Shown: positions 25,664 to 34,510 of the stretch, in pieces
How the letters are laid out: every line of letters begins with the position of its first letter
Position numbering within the stretch: the first letter of the stretch is position 1
From: JALNZF01 sp964447405
GTDB taxonomy: Bacteria > Nitrospirota > UBA9217
Direction of reading: 5' to 3'
DNA length: 64,000 nucleotides
NCBI GenBank assembly: GCA_964447405.1
Contig: CAYUSP010000007.1
Location: 1-64,000, forward strand
The notes under the pieces: generated by a model
Databases searched by the model: none
What the model saw: the letters and a program-made list of their open reading frames with translations, nothing else
What the model was told of the DNA's origin: nothing
Translations under genes and position numbers: made by a program

Positions 25664-25830
25664 TAAACCGGGAAACAGCAGTTGGCCACAGAAATCACAA
25701 AATTCATAGAGAAGAAACAAAATCGAAACGAAAAAAAACGAACACCTGTTTAGTGATACGATTTATCCAAAGGGCTGCTTGAATTTTTTGTATTTTAGTG
25801 CTTTTTGTGGCTGAACTGCTCTTGGTAGGT

Positions 25831-26031
25831 TTATCGCTGTCTGTGGCTGGCTTGTGCGGATTTTTTTTCGTACCGCTGGCATTCCATGCCTGAGGACTGG
25901 TGCACCTCTGTGAGCGGGGCGTTTCTTGACTTGAAACCCATGGCTTTGCATCCGTACGGAAAATCCTTGTCCCAGGTGACAAAATAATGTTTGCAGGCAA
26001 GGCAGTCTATTTTCAGATTGGTTTTGTCCAT
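25831..26031 (-). CDS. Small conserved Cys-containing protein
   Basis: This 66-residue protein reads CLACKHYFVTWDKDFPYGCKAMGFKSR, then SSGMECQRY. The CxxC...YGC...MEC pattern recurs in short hypothetical proteins of Nitrospirota and deltaproteobacteria that I remember as conserved but unnamed. Four regularly spaced cysteines suggest a zinc or Fe-S site. The tail (SAQASHRQR) is basic and probably not conserved. It heads the minus-strand cluster that includes the BFD-like protein and a lipoprotein. The function is unknown. Confidence 0.6.
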   Translation of the reverse strand: MDKTNLKIDCLACKHYFVTWDKDFPYGCKAMGFKSRNAPLTEVHQSSGMECQRYEKKSAQASHRQR

Positions 26032-26068
26032 GCGGGTTCAGATTATTATGCGTCAAGAATAACCGTGG

Positions 26069-26278
26069 TCACTGCCTGTCCCGGGCTTCCCTGAGCAGTT
26101 CACGAATGCGCGGTGTGCATTCCTTGCCTTTACATGAACCGGTACCCGCACCAGTAGCTTTCTGCAGAGCTTCGATCGTATGAAGCCCCGCATTGATATG
26201 CTTCAGGAAAACGCTCTTTTTGATCCCCTTGCAGCGACAAATAGCCTTCAGATTGTCGATGATCTGCTGTTCGTCCAC
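26069..26278 (-). CDS. BFD-like [2Fe-2S]-binding protein
   Basis: A 69-residue protein starting at GTG 26278, one base after the stop of the upstream lipoprotein gene. The sequence ICRCKGIKKSVFLKHINAGLHTIEAL, then TGAGTGSCKGKECTPRI, fits the Fer2_BFD helix-turn-helix fold of bacterioferritin-associated ferredoxin and NirB/NifU modules, with four cysteines (CRC, and C..C in SCKGKEC) binding a [2Fe-2S] cluster. Such small proteins pass electrons or iron. The longer open frame upstream runs into the lipoprotein gene and is not used. Confidence 0.8.
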   Translation of the reverse strand: MDEQQIIDNLKAICRCKGIKKSVFLKHINAGLHTIEALQKATGAGTGSCKGKECTPRIRELLREARDRQ

Positions 26279-26279
26279 G

Positions 26280-26705
26280 TTACTTTGCCTTGATTTCTCT
26301 GATCGAGAAATTCCACTCATGCCTGCCGCGCGGCAGGGGAAGCTTGCCGAAGGTGATGCTCTCATTGATGTCCCGGGACTGACCCGGCGGGACTTCGGTT
26401 TTCAGGACCAACACGGTTTCCGCAACAGTCGTGGAAGCGCCGGTAGCCAGGACGTCCTCCATGGAGATCAGCAGTTGCACTTCCTGAACAGTAAGCAGCT
26501 TTGACTTGTTTCTGATCCTGCCGATCAGGGTATAGGATGCTTTCGCAAGGTCGGGCCGCAGCTGCAGTCCGGGGAAATCGATATCGTTTCGGCTTATGGC
26601 CGCAGCGGGCCGATGTTGCTCGGGCTGTTTGCCCTGTTCACAACCGCTTGAAACGAACAGCAGCACGAAAAAGGCAGGCAACAGCATGGATGATATCCTT
26701 CGCAT
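26280..26705 (-). CDS. Lipoprotein with FxLYD-like domain
   Basis: About 141 residues from ATG 26705 (MRRISSMLLPAFFVLLFVSSGC), with a later ATG at 26687 preceded by AAGGA as an alternative. A lipobox-like SSGC supplies the lipidated cysteine. The mature part (SYTLIGRIRNKSKLLTVQEVQLLISMED, then EVPPGQSRDINESITF) resembles the FxLYD immunoglobulin-like domain of periplasmic proteins. The BFD-like gene starts one base after its stop, so the two are translationally coupled. The function is unknown; it is probably anchored in the outer membrane facing the periplasm. Confidence 0.7.
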   Translation of the reverse strand: MRRISSMLLPAFFVLLFVSSGCEQGKQPEQHRPAAAISRNDIDFPGLQLRPDLAKASYTLIGRIRNKSKLLTVQEVQLLISMEDVLATGASTTVAETVLVLKTEVPPGQSRDINESITFGKLPLPRGRHEWNFSIREIKAK

Positions 26706-27027
26706 GGCGCTGGCAAGCATAGGTGTATACCCGCCGAGTTCCTCTTTTCGCTGTTTTCCGCATTCCGGATTTTGCTGATCAACCCGCAACGTTTCTCTGT
26801 TCGATGCAGCCTGTGGCGCGGGTGAGCTATGGATCGATAATAGTATCGTCATACGTTTCGCTTCTCCATTGAGAGAACAGGTTAATGTTTGTGATTGGAA
26901 CCCGTGGGTAGGGAGACAGGTCAGGGGGGTGCAGGATAGAATGAATTTTTCCGAGAGCAAGGGGAACCGTGTGATCATTTTTGCGATGAACATATTCAGA
27001 AATCTGCTGGTCATGGTATCCCGAAGC
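26706..27027. other. Intergenic region between the lipoprotein and the carboxypeptidase genes
   Basis: About 320 bp without a supported gene. The open frame of the lipoprotein extends into it but lacks protein-like sequence. No terminator or promoter is clear. Confidence 0.5.
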
Positions 27028-27990
27028 TCAGAGGCTTAAGATCGGGGTGATTTCGGCGCTGCTTCCGGAAACAGGGGTCGCGGCAGGAACAGCAGGGCTG
27101 ATCGGTTCCGGTGTGATGTGGACCGTGTCACCCGTTTTTTTCCGTTTTGCCTTCCGGACCGCGCGGGGCATGTCCCGGATTGCTGCTGCCTCCGGATTCA
27201 TGCCGATCTCGGTCAGCATGAGCGCGCTTTTCCACAAGTGACTTCTCGAACGCGCCCCGAGTACTGCCGATATCATCGGTCCCTTCTCCGTATTGATCGC
27301 GCAGACAAAGCAGTGGCGGGCGTCGCCCGTATACCCCGTTTTTCCTCCGATCACGTTGTCCTTCTGCCAGAGGAGTTCATTGGATGACTGCAGGATGATC
27401 TCGCGGCCGGCTGTTGTCCTGACCAGGCAGCCCCGTTTGCCCAGGATCTCCCTGATGAGGGGATAGGTGAGCGCCGCTTTCATGATGAGGGCAAGGTCGT
27501 TCGCAGTCGTGTATTGGACGCCCTTAGGCAGGCCTGACGCGTTCGTCAGCAGTGTATTGTGCGCACCAAGTTCCTGCACCTTCCGGTTCATCAGAATGGC
27601 GAAGTCGCGCTCCGAACCGGCAGCCGCCTCGGCGAGGGCTACGGCTGCGGCATTCACTGATGCGACAAGCGAAAGCTGCAGCAGATCAAAGACGGCGAGT
27701 TCTTCATCGGGACGCAGCCTCAGCTGGATGGAGCGGGCTTTGGACGCATGCTTGCTGATCTTGACCTTCTGGTCAGGGGGAAGCAGGTCAATGGACACCA
27801 TTGCGGTCACCAGCTTGACCGTGCTAGCGGGAGCAAGCTTAGCATCGGGAAATTTCGAGAAGAGTACATTGCCCGACGCGTCCATCACGACCGCGGCTTT
27901 GGCGGGAATTCGTTTCTGAGGCATGGCAAATGCCGGCAGCGTCTGCATCAGCAGGGCGGCGACGAGGGCAACGATCGATATACGCTTCAA
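27028..27990 (-). CDS. D-alanyl-D-alanine carboxypeptidase (S11, DacA/PBP5-like)
   Basis: About 320 residues. I prefer TTG 27990 (MKRISIVALVAALLMQTLPAFA, a clean signal peptide, with GAGG five bases upstream); GTG 28005 adds five residues. The penicillin-binding motifs are in order: SxxK as ASTVK (catalytic Ser), SxN as SVN, and KTG as GGKTGYT. It trims the terminal D-Ala of peptidoglycan stem peptides in the periplasm. The C-terminal PBP5 beta domain and amphipathic anchor are missing; instead there is a basic, Pro-rich tail (RKAKRKKTGD, PEPISPAVPAATP). Confidence 0.93.
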   Translation of the reverse strand: MKRISIVALVAALLMQTLPAFAMPQKRIPAKAAVVMDASGNVLFSKFPDAKLAPASTVKLVTAMVSIDLLPPDQKVKISKHASKARSIQLRLRPDEELAVFDLLQLSLVASVNAAAVALAEAAAGSERDFAILMNRKVQELGAHNTLLTNASGLPKGVQYTTANDLALIMKAALTYPLIREILGKRGCLVRTTAGREIILQSSNELLWQKDNVIGGKTGYTGDARHCFVCAINTEKGPMISAVLGARSRSHLWKSALMLTEIGMNPEAAAIRDMPRAVRKAKRKKTGDTVHITPEPISPAVPAATPVSGSSAEITPILSL

Positions 27991-28239
27991 TACAACCTCA
28001 TGCACATGAATTTCAACGGGCTATGATCAGTGATTACGCATCGAAATATACCATAAAACAGGCGCCGGAGAAAGTGTTTTACGCCGATCGGAAGCATTTT
28101 TAGATCGTGACAGGAACAGCCGCGGGCCGCGATATTTCCGGTTGCATTTCCCTGTTCCTCACGGTAGAGTGTGCGGGCGAAAAAATACGGGATTTGGTAA
28201 CTGAAGAATTAAAATCTACGCAAAATGGCAAGAATATTT

Positions 28240-28350
28240 TCGCGCAAAGACGCAAAGTCGCCAAGAAAGTCGCAAACAAAGGCTCAGACTTTTGGTTTTA
28301 AACCAAAGACTTAAATGGTTTCTTTGCGCGCTTTGCGGCTTTGCGCGAGA
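28240..28350 (+). repeat. Dispersed palindromic repeat, copy 2
   Basis: It starts TCGCGCAAAGACGCAAAG and ends CTTTGCGGCTTTGCGCGA, forming a long imperfect hairpin with a core TTTTGGTTTTAAACCAAAGA. It is an inverted relative of 24055-24146 with a different core, and occupies much of the 385-bp gap before uup. Confidence 0.65.
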
Positions 28351-28390
28351 CGCCTTTTTGTATCCGGCGTGTCCGGGATAGGGAGTTAAC

Positions 28391-30292
28391 ATGGCTTTAG
28401 TCAGTTTACAGAGCATCAAGGTCAGTTTCGGCGGCCCGCTCCTTCTCGAAAATGTCGACCTTTCCATAGACCGCGGCGAGCGGGTCTGCCTGGTGGGCAG
28501 GAACGGCACGGGCAAGTCCACCATCATGCGGCTCATCACCGGGGAGGTCAAGCCCGACGGCGGCAAGATCGTTTTTCAGCAGGGCGTGAAGATCACCCTT
28601 CTGACGCAGGAGGTGCCGCAGTCGTTGTTCGGCAGCGTTTTCGACGTTGTGTCCGGCGCGTTTGGCGAGCAGGGGAAGCTCCTTGCCGCGTATCACCATG
28701 TGAGCGCCAGGCTCGCTCATGACCACAGCGAGAAGCTCATGGCCGAGCTCGAAGACGTGCAGCACAAATTTGAATCAGCCGGCGGATGGCAGATGCAGCA
28801 GAAAGTGGACGAGATCCTGACGCGGCTGCAGCTTCCCGAGGATGCCGAGTTTTCGGAGCTCTCGGGCGGGCTCAAGCGCCGGGTGCTGCTGGCGAAAGCC
28901 CTGGCCGGCGCACCGGACCTCCTGCTGCTGGACGAACCCACGAACCATCTGGACATCGATGCCATTGCGTGGCTCGAAGAGTACCTGCTTACCTTCGGCG
29001 GGACGCTGTTGTTCGTGACCCACGACCGGGCTTTGCTCCAGAAACTGGCCACGCGCATCGTTGATCTGGACCGCGGCAGGCTCACAAGCTGGCCCGGAAG
29101 CTATCAGGCCTATCTTGAATTGAAGCAGGCCGCGCTCGATTCTGAGGCAGTGGAGAACGCCAAGTTCGACAAAAAGCTTGCGGTTGAAGAGGTCTGGCTT
29201 CGGCAGGGCGTCAAGGCGCGCAGGACCCGGAATGAAGGCCGCGTGCGCGCGCTCAAGGAACTGCGCCGGGTCAGGAGCGAGAGGCGCGAAAAGATCGGCA
29301 CTGTGAACATTCAGATCCAGGAGGCGGTACGCACCGGCAAATTGGTCGTCGACGCAGAGGGTGTGGGCCACAGCTTCGGAGACAAGGTAGTCATGCGCGA
29401 CCTCTCAACGACCATCATCCGCGGGGACAAGGTCGGCATCATCGGGCCGAACGGATCGGGCAAGACCACGCTGCTCAAGATCCTGCTGGGAGAACTGAAG
29501 CCGCAACAAGGGAAACTCAAGATCGGCACGAACATGCAGGTGGCCTACCTCGACCAGCACCGCGAACAGCTCGATGATGAAAAGTCGGTTCAGGACAATG
29601 TGGCGAACGGCGGCGATCAGGTGGTCGTGAACGGCATACAACGCCACGTGATCGGCTATCTGCAGGATTTTCTGTTTGCACCCGCCCGTGCGCGCAGCCC
29701 CGTGAAGGTCCTGTCCGGTGGAGAGCGGAACCGGCTGCTGCTGGCGAAGCTGTTTACCCAGCCCTCGAACGTGCTCGTGCTGGACGAACCGACGAACGAC
29801 CTTGATATGGAGACGCTCGATTTGCTGGAGGAGCTCCTGATGGACTATCCCGGCACGGTGCTGCTTGTCAGCCACGACCGCGCGTTCATCAACAATGTCG
29901 TCACCAACACACTCGTGTTCGAAGGAGATGGCCGGGTGAATGAATACGTGGGCGGGTACGACGACTGGCTGCGCCAGAGCAAAAATAAAAAAGAGGCCGC
30001 TGCACCCGTTGTACCTGCCAGGACGGAAGACAGGAAGACCGCTCCATCGCCGCAGAAAGAGAAGCCGCGCAAGCTGACCTTTAAGGAGCAGAAAGAGATC
30101 GAAGCCCTGCCGCAGCAGATAGAATCGCTCGATGCGGAGCAGAAGAGGATCATTGCCCTGATGGCAGATCCGTCATTTTATCGCGAGAGCGGCGATAAGG
30201 TCACGGCCACAAAAGCGAGGCTTCTGGCCGTTGAACAGGAGTTGTCCTCGGCATATGCACGGTGGGAGGAACTGGAAGCGCTGAAAGGTTGA
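28391..30292 (+). CDS. uup: ABC-F family ATPase, Uup-like
   Basis: This 633-residue soluble protein has two ABC domains and no membrane segments. The first has Walker A GRNGTGKST, signature LSGGLKRRVLLAKAL and Walker B LLLLDEPTNHLD. The second has GPNGSGKTT, LSGGERNRLLLAKLF and LVLDEPTNDLD. The interdomain linker is the ABC-F type, and the C-terminal ~90 residues form the Uup coiled coil (KLTFKEQKEIEALPQQIESL). Uup acts on ribosomes or branched DNA intermediates. GGGAG precedes the ATG. Confidence 0.93.
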   Translation: MALVSLQSIKVSFGGPLLLENVDLSIDRGERVCLVGRNGTGKSTIMRLITGEVKPDGGKIVFQQGVKITLLTQEVPQSLFGSVFDVVSGAFGEQGKLLAAYHHVSARLAHDHSEKLMAELEDVQHKFESAGGWQMQQKVDEILTRLQLPEDAEFSELSGGLKRRVLLAKALAGAPDLLLLDEPTNHLDIDAIAWLEEYLLTFGGTLLFVTHDRALLQKLATRIVDLDRGRLTSWPGSYQAYLELKQAALDSEAVENAKFDKKLAVEEVWLRQGVKARRTRNEGRVRALKELRRVRSERREKIGTVNIQIQEAVRTGKLVVDAEGVGHSFGDKVVMRDLSTTIIRGDKVGIIGPNGSGKTTLLKILLGELKPQQGKLKIGTNMQVAYLDQHREQLDDEKSVQDNVANGGDQVVVNGIQRHVIGYLQDFLFAPARARSPVKVLSGGERNRLLLAKLFTQPSNVLVLDEPTNDLDMETLDLLEELLMDYPGTVLLVSHDRAFINNVVTNTLVFEGDGRVNEYVGGYDDWLRQSKNKKEAAAPVVPARTEDRKTAPSPQKEKPRKLTFKEQKEIEALPQQIESLDAEQKRIIALMADPSFYRESGDKVTATKARLLAVEQELSSAYARWEELEALKG

Positions 30293-30493
30293 GCGCGCGT
30301 AGTAAGGACCGATGAAGTGCGGCGTTCGCGGTTCGCCTGTTCGAAAGCAACCGCTCTTTCAAACTACTTGCATTCAATCAGTACTTATTATATTCTTTTT
30401 TGTGAGACATTACGGAATCGGACCTGAACCTGGAGATGCTGATAAGAGACTGCGCGAAGGGGGCAACAAGCCATCTTCGCTGTATGGGGAAAG

Positions 30494-31597
30494 ATGAGTG
30501 AAGGCATATCCGTGAAGATGGATACCTGTACCCATCGGGACAGCGGCAGGAACTGTCCGATCAGCAAAACCCCCTGTCTGGGTGAGTGCATCTACGCGGA
30601 CATCCTTGATGATATCAACCTCGGGATCGTCGGGCTCGATATTTTCAATAAAGAAGTCTTTTTCCAGAACAAGCTCGCCATTGAGATCTTCAAAGAGACC
30701 ATGAAGCCGAAGGATTACAGCGCGCTCATGGCTCTCCTCCTGCCCGAAGGAAATAAGTCGATCGCTTCTGTGCAGTCCAGTGAAGCGTACACCATCCCTT
30801 ATGGTCGCAGGTTCATCGGTTATTCCGTCTACATCATCTCGGACACCTATCTCTGGATCTACATCTCGGACATAACGGAAAAAATGCGGCTGAATTCCAT
30901 TGCGGAGGCGGTCAATACCATGAACAACCTCGGGTATATTTTCTCCGGGATCCGGCACGAGCTGGGCAATCCGGTCAACTCCATCAAGACAAGTCTCACC
31001 GTTTGCAGGAAGAACCTGCAGTCCTATTCCAAGGAAACCATCCAGGAGTTCCTCGACCGCATGCTCACCGACATGACCCGCGTCGAAGAACTGCTCAAGG
31101 ACCTGAAGAACTTCAGCCTGTACGAGCATCCGGAATGCGGGGATGTCAACATCGTTACGTTCATGGACAATCTCCTGGCTATCGTAAAGCGTGATTTCAG
31201 CGCGCATAAGATACGGATCAAGACACTGCTCAGGCCAGGTGCGGAGCATGGTTTCTTTGACGCGAGGGCCCTGCAGCATGTTCTGCTCAACCTCCTGACG
31301 AACGCTTTTGACGCGCTCGAAGGGATCGATTCGCCGATGATCAACATCAGTACATTCAGGACAGGCGACAGGATCATCATCACCATCATGGACAATGGGC
31401 AGGGCATATCCCGTGAACAGATGCAGCATCTCTTCATGCCCTTTTCCACGACCAAGAGCCACGGAACCGGGCTTGGCCTGGTCATCGTCAAGAAAATGCT
31501 GCTCAAGATGGACGGCACCATCAATATCGAAAGCCGGGAAAAAGCGGGCACCACAGTCACCTTGAATCTGCCCGCAGGGATTGGCAGCCATGCATAA
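30494..31597 (+). CDS. Sensor histidine kinase with N-terminal four-cysteine motif
   Basis: This 367-residue cytoplasmic kinase has no membrane segment. The N-terminus has C12, C21, C28 and C32, a possible Fe-S or zinc site. A PAS-like domain follows (about 35-125: INLGIVGLDIFNKEVFFQN). The H-box is GIRHELGNPVNSI (H155, with EL instead of the usual EI), and the HATPase region has the N-box LNLLTNAFDAL, G1 MDNGQGIS and G2 HGTGLGLVIVKKM. It should phosphorylate the NtrC-type regulator whose start codon overlaps its stop by 8 bases. The cysteines suggest redox or metal sensing. Confidence 0.9.
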   Translation: MSEGISVKMDTCTHRDSGRNCPISKTPCLGECIYADILDDINLGIVGLDIFNKEVFFQNKLAIEIFKETMKPKDYSALMALLLPEGNKSIASVQSSEAYTIPYGRRFIGYSVYIISDTYLWIYISDITEKMRLNSIAEAVNTMNNLGYIFSGIRHELGNPVNSIKTSLTVCRKNLQSYSKETIQEFLDRMLTDMTRVEELLKDLKNFSLYEHPECGDVNIVTFMDNLLAIVKRDFSAHKIRIKTLLRPGAEHGFFDARALQHVLLNLLTNAFDALEGIDSPMINISTFRTGDRIIITIMDNGQGISREQMQHLFMPFSTTKSHGTGLGLVIVKKMLLKMDGTINIESREKAGTTVTLNLPAGIGSHA

Positions 31598-32957
31598 AGC
31601 GAGGAAAAGGGTCCTGATCGTTGACGATGACAGGAACTTCTGTCTGTCCCTCAAGGAACATTTGCAGGTCTCCGGGCTCGAGGTCCAGCTCGCGTACAGC
31701 GGCCAGGAATGCATGGAATTTTGCGCGGCAGGCATGATCGATGTTGTGCTGCTCGACCAGAAACTGCCCGACGTCGAAGGCGCGGACCTCTGCAAGCCGA
31801 TCCTGAACTCCAACACCCAGACAAAGATCATTTTTACGACCGCATACCCGAGCTTTGACAACGCTGTCAAGGCGGTCAGGGCCGGCGCGTTCGATTACCT
31901 GTCAAAGCCCATCGAACTTGCAGCGCTCGATCTTGCCATCGGGCATGCTCTGCGGACTCTTGACCTGGAAAAGGTGGAGCAGTTCCAGAATTACCGGTCC
32001 GAGCGTGAAAGCCGGGAGAACGTGCTCGCCGGTGGCAGCAGCAGGATCGCAGAGATGCACCGGCTGATCGATCTGGCTGCGAATGCCGATGCCCCCGTGC
32101 TCATTACCGGCGAGACAGGGTCAGGCAAAAACGTTGCAGCCCGGTCTATCCATTACCGCGGACCCGTGAAGAGCGAGCCGTTTGTCAGCATCAACTGCGC
32201 GGCCCTTCCCGAGAGCCTCATCGAAGCGGAGCTCTTCGGGCATGAAAAGGGCGCCTTCACCGGCGCCGCGTCCCTGAAGAAAGGGCTCTTCGAGATGGCC
32301 GAGGGAGGAACCCTGTTCCTGGACGAGATCGGCGAACTGCCTGTTGCGCTTCAGGCTAAACTCCTAAGCGTACTTGACGACGGGACCTTCAGGCGGCTGG
32401 GGAGCACCACGCAGCTCCGGGCACAGGTCAGGATCATTGCCGCCACCAGCGTGGATCTCGAGAAGGCCATTCGGGCAAGGAGGTTCCGCGAAGATCTCTT
32501 TTACCGGCTCAGCGTCATCAAGGTGCACCTCCCCCCGCTCAGGGACCGGAAGGAAGACTTGCAAGCGCTTTGCGACCACCTGGTCAGCACGATGGCCAAG
32601 GGTGCGCAAGTTAGTCTTGCGGCCCATGAGATCGAAAAACTGGCGCAGTACGACTGGCCCGGGAACGTCCGGGAGCTGAGGAACGTACTGGAACGTGCCA
32701 TGATTCTGCAACAGGGTACGGATATCCGGCCGTCGGAGCTCCTGGGCATGCCAGACAGAAAACCGCAGCCTTCCAAGCAGCAGCCACGGGAACGCGCGGT
32801 TGCTCCAGGATCATCGAAATCCCTGGAAGACATCGAAAAAGAACACATCCTCTCCGCGCTCAGTGAGCACAATGGCAATTTCAGCCGTGCCGCGCGTGCG
32901 ATCGGCATCTCTTTATCCACGCTCAAGCGGCGATTGAAAAAGTATCGGATCGAGTGA
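31590..32957 (+). CDS. Sigma-54-dependent response regulator (NtrC family)
   Basis: A 455-residue regulator from ATG 31590. The receiver domain (about 7-120) has DDD (12-14) and phospho-acceptor D56 in LLDQKLPDVEG. The central AAA+ domain has Walker A GETGSGKN, the sigma-54 contact loop EKGAFTGA, and Walker B GGTLFLDEIGEL. The C-terminal Fis-type helix-turn-helix is at about 410-455 (NGNFSRAARAIGISLSTLKRRLKK). It activates sigma-54 promoters when phosphorylated by the overlapping kinase gene. The window does hold a good sigma-54 promoter at 41865, a possible target. Confidence 0.95.
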   Translation: MHKARKRVLIVDDDRNFCLSLKEHLQVSGLEVQLAYSGQECMEFCAAGMIDVVLLDQKLPDVEGADLCKPILNSNTQTKIIFTTAYPSFDNAVKAVRAGAFDYLSKPIELAALDLAIGHALRTLDLEKVEQFQNYRSERESRENVLAGGSSRIAEMHRLIDLAANADAPVLITGETGSGKNVAARSIHYRGPVKSEPFVSINCAALPESLIEAELFGHEKGAFTGAASLKKGLFEMAEGGTLFLDEIGELPVALQAKLLSVLDDGTFRRLGSTTQLRAQVRIIAATSVDLEKAIRARRFREDLFYRLSVIKVHLPPLRDRKEDLQALCDHLVSTMAKGAQVSLAAHEIEKLAQYDWPGNVRELRNVLERAMILQQGTDIRPSELLGMPDRKPQPSKQQPRERAVAPGSSKSLEDIEKEHILSALSEHNGNFSRAARAIGISLSTLKRRLKKYRIE

Positions 32958-33045
32958 TTGTATTGACGTACGATGGTTGTTTGAATAAGTGCAGTCCATG
33001 GCAAATAAGAAATAAGCGGTGAGTAGGGGTTGAAGTATCAAATAG

Positions 33046-33073
33046 CAACAACGACCCCAAGATGTCGTTGTTG
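33046..33073 (+). promoter_or_regulatory. Hairpin upstream of the 33093 gene
   Basis: A perfect 10-bp inverted repeat (CAACAACGAC with GTCGTTGTTG) around an 8-base loop. No T-run follows, and the ribosome site GGAAAGGAGAG begins just after it. It may be an operator or a 5' leader hairpin of the two-gene module. Confidence 0.5.
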
Positions 33074-33092
33074 TTGGAAAGGAGAGTGTTTT

Positions 33093-33275
33093 ATGCAATG
33101 GCTTATTGATAATAAAGAGTGGATTTTTAGTGGAATTGGCGTGTTCGCTCTAAGCTTGATTATTGGTTTAATATTTCGAAAGAAGAACAGTATAAATCAA
33201 CATCAAAAATCAGGTGCTCACTCTAGGAACTATCAAGCTGGTGGCGACATGAAGATAGGTAAGCGCAATGATTAA
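33093..33275 (+). CDS. Small single-span membrane protein (two-gene module, gene 1)
   Basis: This 60-residue protein has one membrane segment (about 11-28: WIFSGIGVFALSLIIGLIF) followed by a basic stop-transfer RKK. The cytoplasmic tail ends in NYQAGGDMKIGK. The tail motif (QxGGDxxI) is echoed at the N-terminus of the next protein (KQEGGDSSTNVQG), which suggests that the two interact or share a recognition element. GGAAAGGAG precedes the ATG. The stop overlaps the next start by 8 bases. I know no function. It is AT-rich relative to the core genome. Confidence 0.65.
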   Translation: MQWLIDNKEWIFSGIGVFALSLIIGLIFRKKNSINQHQKSGAHSRNYQAGGDMKIGKRND

Positions 33276-34326
33276 TGATCAACTTCAAAAACAGGAAGGT
33301 GGCGACAGTTCAACTAATGTCCAGGGTAAATCCGTTGTGATTTATCAAGGTATTAGCTTTGCAGACGCAAAAGAAATTGCTTTAGATGTCTATAAATCAA
33401 ATTTTATGCAACTGTCTCGAGAAGCTGTACAAGTTGCGAGAGAAAGAGCTGAGGAGATCACGGACGACTTTTTGTCCAAGCTTAAGAAAGAGAACGAACA
33501 GGCCGTTGCGTCACTGAAAGATCCTGGGATGCAATCGGCACTTTTTGAAGCTCAGAAACAATATGCAAAGACGGGCGACAAAAATCTCGAGGGCTTGCTG
33601 GTCGATATATTAGTTGAAAGGGCATCGCTCTCTGAACGAAACATCAGACAGATTGTTTTAGATGAATCACTGGGAGTTGCGTCAAAGTTAACCACCGAGC
33701 AAATGGATGCCCTCACAGTCAACTTCCTTCTTGTTAAGACGCGCAACATGTCTCTCAACAATCTAGATTTACTCGGAACATACCTGGACAGTCACATACT
33801 GCCCTTTTTAGCCGAGTTGACAGATAAGTCAACCTGTTACGAGCATCTCGAATATGTGGGGTGCGGCTCAGTAATCCACACGGGAAATCTACGTCCAATC
33901 GAGCATTTCTTTAGACGTTCGTATCCTGGATTATTCGCAAAGGGCTTTGACGAAAATCGATTTAATGCTGAAATTGGAATTCCTCAGGATTATGAGGGGT
34001 TAATCATTAAATGCCTGCACGATAGTGACAAGTATCAGTTGAATGGTATAGACAGAGATACTATTCAGAGAGAATGTAAGAAGCGAAATATTTCGGAAGA
34101 GATAACCAAGAAGATGCTTGCACTTTACAATTCGACTACTATGAGTGAGGCTGAAATTCGAGATTATCTTATTAAGCTTAAGCCTGAGATTGCTCGCCTG
34201 TTTGATCTTTGGAAAACCAGCTTATTATCTAAATTCTCGCTAACCACAGTAGGAATTGCTATCGCGCAGGCTAATTTTCGCAGAAGGACAAATTTGAAAC
34301 TGGACCTTTCGATTTGGATTACCTAA
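33268..34326 (+). CDS. LPO_1073/Vpar_1526-like family protein (two-gene module, gene 2)
   Basis: This 352-residue protein opens INDQLQKQEGGDSSTNVQGKSVVIYQGISF followed by a long helical region (about 40-130), which recalls the family that databases call LPO_1073/Vpar_1526, of unknown function. No membrane segment and no catalytic motif are visible. The C-terminal third (LKPEIARLFDLWKTSLLSKFSLTTVGIAIAQANFRR) may form a helical or weakly hydrophobic element. Coupled overlap with the small membrane protein gene and location among toxin-antitoxin and nuclease genes point to a membrane-linked defence or conflict module; this is inference. Confidence 0.6.
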   Translation: MINDQLQKQEGGDSSTNVQGKSVVIYQGISFADAKEIALDVYKSNFMQLSREAVQVARERAEEITDDFLSKLKKENEQAVASLKDPGMQSALFEAQKQYAKTGDKNLEGLLVDILVERASLSERNIRQIVLDESLGVASKLTTEQMDALTVNFLLVKTRNMSLNNLDLLGTYLDSHILPFLAELTDKSTCYEHLEYVGCGSVIHTGNLRPIEHFFRRSYPGLFAKGFDENRFNAEIGIPQDYEGLIIKCLHDSDKYQLNGIDRDTIQRECKKRNISEEITKKMLALYNSTTMSEAEIRDYLIKLKPEIARLFDLWKTSLLSKFSLTTVGIAIAQANFRRRTNLKLDLSIWIT

Positions 34327-34448
34327 CAAGTCGTCGAGTCCCGCGCTCACCCGCGCGGAGCTGAGCCATGCGCCTGTCCCGGCGAAAAACGCGCCGGGAG
34401 AGCCAGACGCTCGAAACCAATGGCCCTGCGGGCCATGGCTCAGCTTCG
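34321..34448 (+). repeat. attC-like hairpin site A with long palindrome
   Basis: It begins ACCTAAC (an RYYYAAC-type box), shares GTCC...TCACCCGCG with sites B and C, and then carries a 12-bp perfect inverted repeat (AGCTGAGCCATG at 34359-34370 with its complement at 34434-34445) around a second CCCGGCG/CGCCGGG hairpin. The matching GTTRRRY box is not evident at the far end. It lies directly behind the stop of the 33268 gene. Confidence 0.4.
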
Positions 34449-34510
34449 GCATTAATTTTCACATATATCAAAATATAGAGAAGTAGAATGTCTCGGTAGG
34501 GTCGATTATT

